Assembly: GCF_003996965.1 (NCBI RefSeq)
Contig: NZ_QWDM01000007.1
Coordinates: 248,001-312,000, forward strand
Reading direction: 5' to 3'
Source: Flavobacterium cupreum
GTDB taxonomy: Bacteria > Bacteroidota > Bacteroidia > Flavobacteriales > Flavobacteriaceae
DNA length: 64,000 nt
Shown here: positions 7,787 through 15,256 of the stretch, piece by piece
Position numbering within the stretch: the first letter of the stretch is position 1
Layout of the letters: each line of letters starts with the position of its first letter
The notes under the pieces: model-generated
Told to the model about the DNA's origin: nothing
The model's database searches: none
What the model saw: only the letters and a program-made list of their open reading frames with translations
Translations under genes and position numbers: made by a program

Positions 7787-8158
7787 ATGAGTTTACAGGA
7801 AAAATACAGACAAGTAACCAATCTGGCTGCTGACTTAGGAATAACAAATTTGCAGGTCAGAGAACAGGATAATGTACTCTATATTGATGGTACGGCCAAT
7901 TCTGCTTCAGACAAAGACAAACTTTGGGACACTTACAACAAAATAGATCCGGATTACAGATCGGCTGATGTAGTGATGAACATTGAAGTGACTGAAAAAG
8001 TTTCAAGAGAATATACAGTCGAGAACGGGGATTCACTATCTAAAATAGGAAAAGCATACGGTGTTTCCTGGCAGGACATATACGAAGCCAATAAAGATAT
8101 CATCAAAAATCCGGACCTGATTCAGGCAGGCTGGAAACTGAAAATACCAACAGTGTAA
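7787..8158 (+). CDS. BON-LysM protein resembling the potassium-binding protein Kbp
   Basis: 123 residues from the ATG at 7787 (the preceding GTG at 7784 is a less likely start). Residues about 18-68 look like a BON domain (VREQDNVLYIDGTANS ... ADVVMNIEV), and residues about 76-123 are a LysM domain (YTVENGDSLSKIGKAYGVSWQDIYEANK ... WKLKIP). It has no signal peptide. This BON-plus-LysM order in a small cytoplasmic protein is that of E. coli Kbp (YgaU), which binds potassium. LysM domains also bind peptidoglycan, so a cell-wall role is possible if it is exported unconventionally. A terminator follows at 8177. Confidence 0.82.
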   Translation: MSLQEKYRQVTNLAADLGITNLQVREQDNVLYIDGTANSASDKDKLWDTYNKIDPDYRSADVVMNIEVTEKVSREYTVENGDSLSKIGKAYGVSWQDIYEANKDIIKNPDLIQAGWKLKIPTV

Positions 8159-8176
8159 TTTAATGTTGCTGTTTAG

Positions 8177-8208
8177 AAAAGTCCGTCGTCTGATGGACTT
8201 TTTTTTAT
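8177..8208 (+). terminator. Rho-independent terminator after the BON-LysM gene
   Basis: Arms 8177-8187 (aaaagtccgtc) and 8192-8202 (gatggactttt) pair with one G-U, loop TCT-rich, followed by a run of T. It lies 19 bases after the stop codon. Confidence 0.85.
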
Positions 8209-8398
8209 TTTGCTTTAACTGCAAGGCGCCAAGATTTAGCAAGGTTTCACAACCAATTTGCGTAGAATTTGTATCATTCTGAGGAACGAAGCATCTCCAC
8301 GACATCAAGAAAGAAATCCCCCGTTCCCCAAAACGACAATTTTCTCCGTCCCATTATTGGAATTTGGAATTTAAAAAAATTGGAATTTAAGTTTAACT

Positions 8399-8692
8399 TC
8401 ACCTTCCCTTTATACTCAAATCCAACAAAATCTGTGCGGTTTCGGAATCGGAATCCGCCGAAAACCCTGATACATACACTCCTTTTTTGCCGGAGTTTGA
8501 TTTAATTCCGTATACAACTGCCTCATCGCCCGGGTCAGATTCCCCTTCGTATCGATACACATGTACAATTTCAAATTTTTCGGGATTTTTTTTAATTGCG
8601 TCAGAGTTTAAATTAAAATCGCAGGTAAATCCTTTTTCATGTAATTGGTCTAAAGCTTTTGAAACAGTTGCGTAATGATACATTCTAGTCAT
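8399..8692 (-). CDS. Conserved small Bacteroidota protein of unknown function
   Basis: 97 residues, no signal peptide. The pattern [19 protein letters not shown] at the start, [20 protein letters not shown] in the middle and AVVYGIKS further on is that of a widespread Bacteroidota family of about 100 residues, sometimes mislabelled phosphoribosylpyrophosphate synthetase in databases although it has no PRPP-binding signature. A second ATG three codons in (MYHY) could be the start. It is flanked by a terminator/repeat region and rnpB and appears monocistronic. Function unknown. Confidence 0.8.
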   Translation of the reverse strand: MTRMYHYATVSKALDQLHEKGFTCDFNLNSDAIKKNPEKFEIVHVYRYEGESDPGDEAVVYGIKSNSGKKGVYVSGFSADSDSETAQILLDLSIKGR

Positions 8693-8807
8693 AATAATCG
8701 TATTTTAAAATTATGGATTTTAAAGATAACTATTTTAAAATTAAATCATTACGAAAAACGTGACTAAATCTGAAATTTAAAATCATTATTCTTAGTAGAT
8801 AAATCGC

Positions 8808-8815
8808 TACTTTTG
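8808..8815 (+). promoter_or_regulatory. rnpB -7 promoter element (TACTTTTG)
   Basis: TACTTTTG matches TAnnTTTG and ends five bases before the first P1 base of RNase P RNA at 8820. I could not identify a clear -33 box. Confidence 0.5.
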
Positions 8816-8817
8816 CC

Positions 8818-9130
8818 GCGCAGACCGCCTTATCGTCGTTCCGATTTATCGGGAGGGAGGAAAGTCCGGACACCACAGAGAAGCATAGCGGGTAACACCC
8901 GTCGGTCTTAGCAATAAGACAAGGACAAGTGCAACAGAAAGTATGTACAGGTAATGCTGTAGTGAAACCAGGTAAACTCTATGCGGTGAAATACCAAGTA
9001 TATCAGCATTTAAGGGCTTCTCGTCCGTTGCTGAAGGGTAGGTAGCTCGAGCTTATGAGTAATTGTAAGCCTAGATAAATGATAAGGCTCTGATTTATCA
9101 GAGACAGAATCCGGCTTACAGGTCTGCATT
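8818..9130 (+). ncRNA. rnpB: RNase P RNA, bacterial class A
   Basis: The catalytic RNA that matures tRNA 5' ends. The conserved 5' core gaggaaagtccggacacc is present near 8868-8886, and the 3' core acagaatccggcttacag near 9104-9121. P1 pairs gcagacc (8820-8826) with ggtctgc (9121-9127). Internal landmarks such as agtgaaaccaggtaaactc (J-region near 8970) are also in place. Ends are set by P1 and are good to a few bases. It is transcribed toward dctA. Confidence 0.96.
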
Positions 9131-9165
9131 TTTTATATATTTGTGAATCCATCTAACTAATTTTC

Positions 9166-10416
9166 ATGAATATTCCTACCCCCAATTCTTCAGATAAACC
9201 TAAAAAAAGTACTTTTAAAGTCATTATAACCAATGTTACTTTCTGGGTGCTGATTGCGATTATTGCAGGTATTCTGCTCGGTCATTTTTCGCCCGAAAAT
9301 GGAATGAAAATGGAAATTGTCGGCAAGACCTTTGTTGATATTATCAAGCTTTTTATTGGACCGATTATCTTTCTTACGATTGTTCTGGGAATTTCCGGAA
9401 TGGGAAACCTTAAAAAGGTAGGCCGTATCGGCGTAAAAGCATTGGGATATTTTGAAATTGTTTCGACGATTGCTCTTGCCATTGGTGTTACGATTGCCTA
9501 TGTTTTCAAACCCGGCAAAATCGACAAAACAGGCCTGGCGCTGCAAGATGCCAGTCAGTATACCAATCATGCTGCAGAAAACTTTTCCTGGTTACAATTT
9601 TTTCTTTCTAATTTTACGCTTCAGGTTTTACTGGCTGCAATTGTGTGTGGTATCGCCTTAAATTTTTACCGGAAAAGAGAACAGACTATTCTGGTTTTGG
9701 AACGTTTCTCAAAAGTAGTTTTTACAGGTTTGAAATATGTCATGTATCTCGCTCCGATTGGTGCTTTTGGAGGCATGGCTTATACTATTGGTAAGTTTGG
9801 CCTGCAGACCCTGATTCCGCTGGGGAAACTGATGCTTTGCGTGTACCTGACCATGATTTTGTTTGTATTTTTGATTTTGGGAAGTATCCTGAAATATTAT
9901 AAAATAAGTATCGTTTCGATTTTAAAATATATCAAAGAAGAACTCTTACTGGTGCTCGGAACTTCATCCTCTGAAGCGGCTTTACCCAGTATAATGGTGA
10001 AACTGGAGCGAATGGGCTGTAGTAAATCGGTGGTTGGACTGGTAATCCCAACCGGATATTCGTTTAATCTCGACGGGACTTCGATTTACTTATCGATGTC
10101 GGTAATTTTTCTGGCGCAGTTGTATGACGTTCATTTGAGTTTCTTTGAAATCCTGAGCGTTATCGGGATCCTGATGATTACTTCAAAAGGAGCGGCCGGT
10201 GTGACCGGAAGCGGTTTTATTGTTTTGGCGTCTACGTTGACAGCGATTCATAAAATTCCCGTTGAAGGCCTGGCTTTTTTATTGGGCGTAGATAAATTTA
10301 TGAGTGAAGCCCGTGCCATCACAAACCTGATCGGAAATACGGTAGCTACAATAGTGATTTCTAAAAGTGAACATGACTTTACGGAGCTGAATCTGGAACC
10401 TGTTGTGGAGGGATAA
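9166..10416 (+). CDS. dctA: Dicarboxylate/amino acid:cation symporter (DAACS), DctA-like
   Basis: 416 residues, polytopic inner-membrane protein. Family signatures are strong: IKLFIGPIIFLTIVLGI, the serine-rich re-entrant loop GTSSSEAALPSIMVKLERMG, the NLDGTSIYLSM motif in TM7, TSKGAAGVTGSGFIVL in the second re-entrant loop, and FMSEARAITNLIGN in TM8. The last segment, with D and R arranged as in C4-dicarboxylate carriers, favours fumarate/succinate/malate over glutamate. It is a Na+- or H+-coupled uptake system. It stands alone after rnpB. Substrate choice is inference; a GltP/GltT-type role cannot be ruled out. Confidence 0.88.
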   Translation: MNIPTPNSSDKPKKSTFKVIITNVTFWVLIAIIAGILLGHFSPENGMKMEIVGKTFVDIIKLFIGPIIFLTIVLGISGMGNLKKVGRIGVKALGYFEIVSTIALAIGVTIAYVFKPGKIDKTGLALQDASQYTNHAAENFSWLQFFLSNFTLQVLLAAIVCGIALNFYRKREQTILVLERFSKVVFTGLKYVMYLAPIGAFGGMAYTIGKFGLQTLIPLGKLMLCVYLTMILFVFLILGSILKYYKISIVSILKYIKEELLLVLGTSSSEAALPSIMVKLERMGCSKSVVGLVIPTGYSFNLDGTSIYLSMSVIFLAQLYDVHLSFFEILSVIGILMITSKGAAGVTGSGFIVLASTLTAIHKIPVEGLAFLLGVDKFMSEARAITNLIGNTVATIVISKSEHDFTELNLEPVVEG

Positions 10417-10548
10417 TTTTTTAGTAAGGACGATAGCACACGGATTATACAGATTATACGGATTTAGACCGATTTTTATTTGCAATTATATTTGAAATCG
10501 ACAAACATCTAACTTCTAACTTCTAACATTTAACATTTAGCATTTATA

Positions 10549-11481
10549 ATGAAAACAAGGATAGGAATTTTAGGTCTAGGTGGAGTAGGCGGTTATTTTG
10601 GCGGACTTTTAGCAAAAGCGTATCACGAATCGGAAGACATCGAAATTGTATTTATTGCACGTGGCGAAACGTTTAAAGTAGTTTCAGAAGCAGGATTGAA
10701 AATTGTTACGAAGGATTCAGAAATGGTAGTTTTTCCGAAAGTAGTTTCAAATGATCCAATAGTTATTGGTAAACTCGATTACTTAATTTGTGCCACGAAG
10801 ACCTATGATATCGAAGAAAGTCTTCTCGCTTTAAGTAAATGCATTACCAAAAACACAGTAATTCTTCCTTTATATAATGGCGTTGATGCTACCGAACGTA
10901 TCAGTACCCTTTATCCGGATAATGAAGTGCTTCAAGGTTGTGTTTATATTTTTTCGATGATTGAATCACCTGGCGTTATTCATAACGTAGGTGCTCTGCA
11001 AAGATTGTTTTTTGGATCTGAAAGCGCTTCTGTCTATAAAATGAAAGCCCTGCAGACAATTTTCAAAAACGCATCGATTGATAGTCATCTGGTGGACAAT
11101 ATTGAAGATACCGTTTGGGAGAAATTTGTTTTTATTTCGGTATTAGCGTCAGCAACCTGTTACCTGGATTTTAACATCGGACAAATTCTGGAAAGCCGGA
11201 CGGGCAGAAATGTATACGTTGCGCTCATGAATGAAATTACAATGATTGCGGCCGTAAAAGGACTCAATCTTCCTGAGGATATTATTATGCAGACGATTTT
11301 AAAACTTGAAAAAACTCCTCCGGATACAACATCATCGATGCATCGTGATTTGTTGGCCGGAAGAAATATAGAATTGGCTTCATTAACCGAATTTGTAATT
11401 AATGAAGGCCATAAATATGAAGTTGAGACCCCAACCTATCAATTGGTTTTTGATAAATTATCAAACCCAAAAGAAGCGTAA
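10549..11481 (+). CDS. Ketopantoate reductase (ApbA/PanE)-family protein
   Basis: 310 residues. The N-terminal Rossmann motif GLGGVGGYFGG (residues 9-19) and the following FIARGETF segment match the NADPH site of 2-dehydropantoate 2-reductases. KTYDIEES and PLYNGVDATERI correspond to the catalytic-lysine and substrate loops, and the C-terminal helical domain carries VWEKFVFISVLAS and PPDTTSSMHRDLLAGRNIE. The family makes pantoate for coenzyme A, but many paralogues act on other 2-oxoacids. No pantothenate genes are nearby, so I give no gene symbol. Confidence 0.85.
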   Translation: MKTRIGILGLGGVGGYFGGLLAKAYHESEDIEIVFIARGETFKVVSEAGLKIVTKDSEMVVFPKVVSNDPIVIGKLDYLICATKTYDIEESLLALSKCITKNTVILPLYNGVDATERISTLYPDNEVLQGCVYIFSMIESPGVIHNVGALQRLFFGSESASVYKMKALQTIFKNASIDSHLVDNIEDTVWEKFVFISVLASATCYLDFNIGQILESRTGRNVYVALMNEITMIAAVKGLNLPEDIIMQTILKLEKTPPDTTSSMHRDLLAGRNIELASLTEFVINEGHKYEVETPTYQLVFDKLSNPKEA

Positions 11482-11483
11482 GT

Positions 11484-11678
11484 CTAAGATTCGTCTTTTG
11501 TGGCACGAACCAGACTGATTCCCGACATAAAGAAAACGATTCCAAGTATTCCATAAATAATTAAGGATTTAATATCCCTTGTTTCGCCGGAAGTACCTGC
11601 GAAAATAACTGCTGTGTAAATTAGGCCGATAATACCAAGGAGTGTAAGTAATCCTCCAAATAATCTTTTTAGGTTCAT
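11484..11678 (-). CDS. Small two-helix membrane protein
   Basis: 64 residues with two transmembrane helices, about residues 8-28 (GGLLTLLGIIGLIYTAVIFAG) and 39-58 (IIYGILGIVFFMSGISLV), joined by a polar GETRDIKS loop, and a short charged tail. It begins with MNLKRLFGG, and small inner-membrane proteins of this shape are common in flavobacteria. It runs convergent to the ketopantoate reductase-like gene, with stop codons 2 bases apart and no room for a terminator. Function unknown. Confidence 0.72.
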   Translation of the reverse strand: MNLKRLFGGLLTLLGIIGLIYTAVIFAGTSGETRDIKSLIIYGILGIVFFMSGISLVRATKDES

Positions 11679-11852
11679 GATTTTTGTTTTTAATTGTTAC
11701 TAGCAAATTTATTTGAATTAATAATCAATTAGTTATACAATTATCGATATGGATTATAAGATTTACATTGAATGAACTGTAAGAAAATAATTCATTTTCT
11801 ATATTATGGCCTTGTTTTAATGCTATATTTGCGCCATCAACCTGAAAAAAAA

Positions 11853-12401
11853 ATGAGAAAAAACTACCTGTTTTTATTTTTATCGCTTCTTTCAATGAAT
11901 CATCTCCTGGCGCAGGAAGACGCTCCGACTACTGTGGTAAAAAATCAATTTAAAATTAATATGTTATATCCGGGCTTTGTTTATGAGCATGGTTTTTCAG
12001 ATAAAAACACACTTTATTCGGAGGTTAATTTTGGTTTTGGATACCGTCATAATAGCTTTTATGACGAATCAACGGTGTATTTTTTCCCTTCTGTCAATGA
12101 GCAGTTTCGCCATTACTATAATTTTGAAAAGAGAGCTGCCAAAGGAAAAAGAACAGCCTATAACTCCGCTAATTTTGTCGCTTTAGGGGCTTACTATAAT
12201 TTTAAATCTATTGCGACCAATAAAAAATACGGAGAATATTCCCCGTCTTTCACTATAGCTCCACTTTGGGGATTTCAGCGTACCTATAAAAGAAAATTTA
12301 ATTTAGAAGTACATCTGGGAGCCGGAATCAATGTAGATAAATTCGATACTGAATTTACTGTCATCGGTAATCTTACTTTAGGTTGGGTAATTGGAAAATA
12401 A
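11853..12401 (+). CDS. Secreted beta-barrel-like outer-membrane protein
   Basis: 182 residues from the ATG at 11853, which directly begins a signal peptide MRKNYLFLFLSLLSMNHLLAQ; an upstream in-frame start at 11772 would put 27 non-signal residues in front. The mature protein is rich in alternating aromatic strands (NMLYPGFVYEHGFSDKNTLYSEVNFGFGYRH) and ends in a hydrophobic strand NLTLGWVIGK, as in small outer-membrane barrels. It is followed after 3 bases by another barrel-like gene, and the two form an operon. Function unknown. Confidence 0.75.
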   Translation: MRKNYLFLFLSLLSMNHLLAQEDAPTTVVKNQFKINMLYPGFVYEHGFSDKNTLYSEVNFGFGYRHNSFYDESTVYFFPSVNEQFRHYYNFEKRAAKGKRTAYNSANFVALGAYYNFKSIATNKKYGEYSPSFTIAPLWGFQRTYKRKFNLEVHLGAGINVDKFDTEFTVIGNLTLGWVIGK

Positions 12402-12404
12402 GCT

Positions 12405-13064
12405 ATGATAAAAAAAACACTTTTCTTTTTGTTGGTTTTGCTCTGTGCGAAATCAAATGCACAGCATGCCAGAGTATTTGCAAATTTTTCGGCATATGCA
12501 CATTCGGACTTTGAAAATAATTCCTTTGCAGAATTGGGAGCCGGATTAGAGGTAAAAGTCCATCGCTTTCTGAAACCCGAAATAGGAGTCAGTTATTTTA
12601 TAGGAAGCCTGGAGGATTACAGTAAAAAGGATGCGCTGGGGAATACGCTCGATCTGAGAACCAGTAAGGCGTATGCCCTTAATTTTAACCTGACGCCCAA
12701 GATTTCGTTATACAGTAAAGAAGTAAATTCGGGTGATGTGTTTATTCAGATCTTACCGAGATTTAATGTTTCAAAAATTAGCGCAGATCGTAATTACACT
12801 GTGATTAATCAGACTAAACCATCGGCCTCTGTTACTACAAAAGAAACAATCACCGAATGGCAGCAATCGTTCGGAATAGGAGTAGGAATCGATATTGTAC
12901 TTTCGGATAAAAGTTATGACTCGTTTTCTGTCAATGTGTATTACAACGGAGTGAATATGGGCAAAGCTTTAACAGAAGTAAACCACTCCGGCTCAAGGGT
13001 TAATACGGAAACAATCGGGGCGGGAATCAGCTATTATTTGGGATTTGAAAAGAAAAAGAATTAG
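12405..13064 (+). CDS. Outer-membrane beta-barrel protein
   Basis: 219 residues. Signal peptide MIKKTLFFLLVLLCAKSNAQ, then an OmpA/OMP_b-brl-like series of amphipathic strands (GAGLEVKVHRFLKPEIGVSYF, KAYALNFNLTPKISLYS, VFIQILPRFNVSK, QSFGIGVGIDIVLS, GAGISYYLGFE). The terminal strand ends in aromatic-glycine alternation before a short basic tail. It starts 3 bases after the previous small barrel gene and ends 4 bases before the convergent response-regulator gene. Probably a structural or ligand-binding porin-like protein; no specific function is visible. Confidence 0.78.
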   Translation: MIKKTLFFLLVLLCAKSNAQHARVFANFSAYAHSDFENNSFAELGAGLEVKVHRFLKPEIGVSYFIGSLEDYSKKDALGNTLDLRTSKAYALNFNLTPKISLYSKEVNSGDVFIQILPRFNVSKISADRNYTVINQTKPSASVTTKETITEWQQSFGIGVGIDIVLSDKSYDSFSVNVYYNGVNMGKALTEVNHSGSRVNTETIGAGISYYLGFEKKKN

Positions 13065-13068
13065 ATTC

Positions 13069-13749
13069 TTAAATTTTAAATTCAATACCAATATTCCGGA
13101 TACTTTCGATACTGATTGTGGCATCTTCCCTAAAGTATTTCCGGATTTTACTGATGTAAACATCCATACTTCTGCCGGAGAAAAAATCATCATTGCCCCA
13201 AATGGCTTTTAGTATTTCTTCTCTTTTCACTAATTTGTTTTTATGCGAATAAAAATACTGAATCAAAGCAGCTTCCTTTTCCGTAAGCTGCTGATTGTTA
13301 TCGTTTAGTTTTAAAGTCAGGCGTTGGGTGTCAAACAGATATAGTCCAATCTGAATTTCTGCTGTTTGCGTCGAAAGATCTTTTTGACGGCTTCTTTTTA
13401 AGATATTTTGCAAGCGTAAAATCAGTTCTTCAGCTTCAAAAGGTTTTACGATATAATCGTCTGCACCAAGTTTGAGTCCAATGATTTTGTCTTCTCTTAG
13501 TTTTTTGGCGGTCAGAAAAATAAAAGGAATTTCCGGATTTATTCTGATGATTTTTTCCGCTAATGAAAAGCCGTCCAGTTTAGGCATCATCACATCAAAA
13601 ACACAAATGTCAAAATGCTGGTTTTTAAAAAGATCCAGTGCCATTTCGCCATCTTCTGCCCAGATTACTTCGAAATGATAAAGCTCGAGGTATTGCCTGA
13701 GCACGTTGGCAAAATCAAAATCATCTTCGGCTAAAAGGATTCTTTTCAA
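13069..13749 (-). CDS. OmpR-family DNA-binding response regulator
   Basis: 226 residues. Receiver domain residues 1-120 with acidic pocket EDD (8-10), phospho-acceptor Asp52 in CVFDVMMPKLDG, switch Thr in FIFLTAKK and the conserved Lys in YIVKPFEAEE. C-terminal winged helix about 130-226 (LTEKEAALIQYFYSHKNKLVKREEIL ... RSMDVYISKIRKYF). It starts 10 bases after the sensor kinase gene stop, so the pair is an operon. The divergent gene on the other side of the kinase encodes a TonB-dependent receptor-like protein, a plausible target by position. Confidence 0.95.
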   Translation of the reverse strand: MKRILLAEDDFDFANVLRQYLELYHFEVIWAEDGEMALDLFKNQHFDICVFDVMMPKLDGFSLAEKIIRINPEIPFIFLTAKKLREDKIIGLKLGADDYIVKPFEAEELILRLQNILKRSRQKDLSTQTAEIQIGLYLFDTQRLTLKLNDNNQQLTEKEAALIQYFYSHKNKLVKREEILKAIWGNDDFFSGRSMDVYISKIRKYFREDATISIESIRNIGIEFKI

Positions 13750-13759
13750 TGGAAATGAT

Positions 13760-15118
13760 TTAAACTTTAAACATAATCGTAAACACGGCTCCTTTTCCCA
13801 AATCGCTCATCACCGCAATTGAACCCTGATGCGCTTTTATAATCTGATTGACGTAGTACAAACCTAATCCGAGACCTTTTGCATTGTGTATATTGCCTTG
13901 TTCAACCCTGTAGAACTTCTCAAAAAGCAGGGCTTGTTTGTTTTTGGAAATCCCGATTCCGTCATCTTCAATACTGAGTGCAAACTGATCCTGATGCTTT
14001 CTTGTTTTTACAGAAATGCTGCTGGAACCATATTTTACGGCATTTTCGAGCACATTTAAAATAGCCGTTGTCAAATGAAATTTATCCAGAACCAAAACGG
14101 TTTTTTGCGTTTGAAAATCGGTTTCAATTGTAATTTTCGGATACCCAATTTTAAAATCTTCTACAATCGAAAGCAGGAAAGTTTCGGTATTTATTTTTTC
14201 TTTTTGTAATTCGATTTCGTTTTCTGCCAGTGAGTTGGCCAGAACCTGATCGATTAAGCTTTGCAAACGATTATTCTGGCGTGAGATGGTATTCAGAATC
14301 GCATTGAATGTTTCGTCGTTATCACGAATATTCTTCTGTTCTAATATTTTTGTTGAAATACCTAATGTTGCCAAAGGCGTCTTGAGTTCGTGTGTAATAT
14401 TATTGATAAAATCAGTCTTGACGTCGCTCACTTTTTTTTGTTTGATTAAGGCTTTGATCGCAATTATAAAAAGCGTTATCAAAGTGAAAACAGAAAGCAA
14501 AGACAAAGTCAGAACAAAGGCCATACGCCTCAAAATAATCATTTCCCAGTCGATCACCGAAATGTACATCGAATCTTCCGTCAGTAATTTGTACTCCTGA
14601 TTTTCAAATGTTCCATTGGTAGTGCCGACATAATTCCGAACTAGAAAAGCATGATTTAACGAAGCCAGATTCCCGTACAGTTTATTTTGGATAAAAGGTT
14701 TCTGAGAGAAAATAGTATCTGCTTTTTTGTTGTTTTGATACAGCACGAATTTATTCAGGACAATGGCAAAATCAATTCGGAGATTCGGCATTTCCCTTTC
14801 AAACTTACGCTGTATTTTCAATGTTAAGGCATCTCTGGATTCATTGGAAAGAATACGCGCTGTAATCGCAGCCTTAGATTTTTTTCCCTGAACGTAATTC
14901 TCGGTTAATTGTTTATAAAGCGCTTCTTTTTTAGCAACAATAACAGCATCGATATCACTGTAATTGTTTGAGATTTGCGCTATTTCATTTTTGATTTCGG
15001 TATGAAACTGCGCCACTTTATAATCATAAGTGGTTTTTACCAGATAGCATTGTACCGCCGATAAAATAATCAGGGCGATGACAGAAAAGGCTATTAATAA
15101 ATTGATTCTTTGTTTCAT
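13760..15118 (-). CDS. Sensor histidine kinase
   Basis: 452 residues. TM1 about 6-27, a periplasmic sensor of about 165 residues, TM2 about 198-222, then a HisKA domain with the phosphorylated His in FINNITHELKTPLATLG, and a HATPase_c domain with N box NVLENAVKYG, G1 box EDDGIGISK, F box FEKFYR and G2 box GLGLGLYYV. All catalytic boxes are intact. It is cotranscribed with the downstream response regulator. The periplasmic domain is not one I recognise. The gene is divergent from the outer-membrane receptor-like gene at 15257, with about 140 bases between them. Confidence 0.95.
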   Translation of the reverse strand: MKQRINLLIAFSVIALIILSAVQCYLVKTTYDYKVAQFHTEIKNEIAQISNNYSDIDAVIVAKKEALYKQLTENYVQGKKSKAAITARILSNESRDALTLKIQRKFEREMPNLRIDFAIVLNKFVLYQNNKKADTIFSQKPFIQNKLYGNLASLNHAFLVRNYVGTTNGTFENQEYKLLTEDSMYISVIDWEMIILRRMAFVLTLSLLSVFTLITLFIIAIKALIKQKKVSDVKTDFINNITHELKTPLATLGISTKILEQKNIRDNDETFNAILNTISRQNNRLQSLIDQVLANSLAENEIELQKEKINTETFLLSIVEDFKIGYPKITIETDFQTQKTVLVLDKFHLTTAILNVLENAVKYGSSSISVKTRKHQDQFALSIEDDGIGISKNKQALLFEKFYRVEQGNIHNAKGLGLGLYYVNQIIKAHQGSIAVMSDLGKGAVFTIMFKV

Positions 15119-15256
15119 ACAGATCGAAAATTCATTCCAAAAATAATGTTTTTAGGATACAATTGGAGCATTAACTCCGCATTAACCTCCAATTAACTTT
15201 CGTGGCAATTTTTTAGAAGCATTTTTGCAGCATCTCAATCTGAAAATTATTGTTAA

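Noticed and set aside
8269..8505. Plus-strand open frame of 78 codons
   Set aside because: It overlaps a conserved minus-strand gene and repeat DNA; no recognisable protein.
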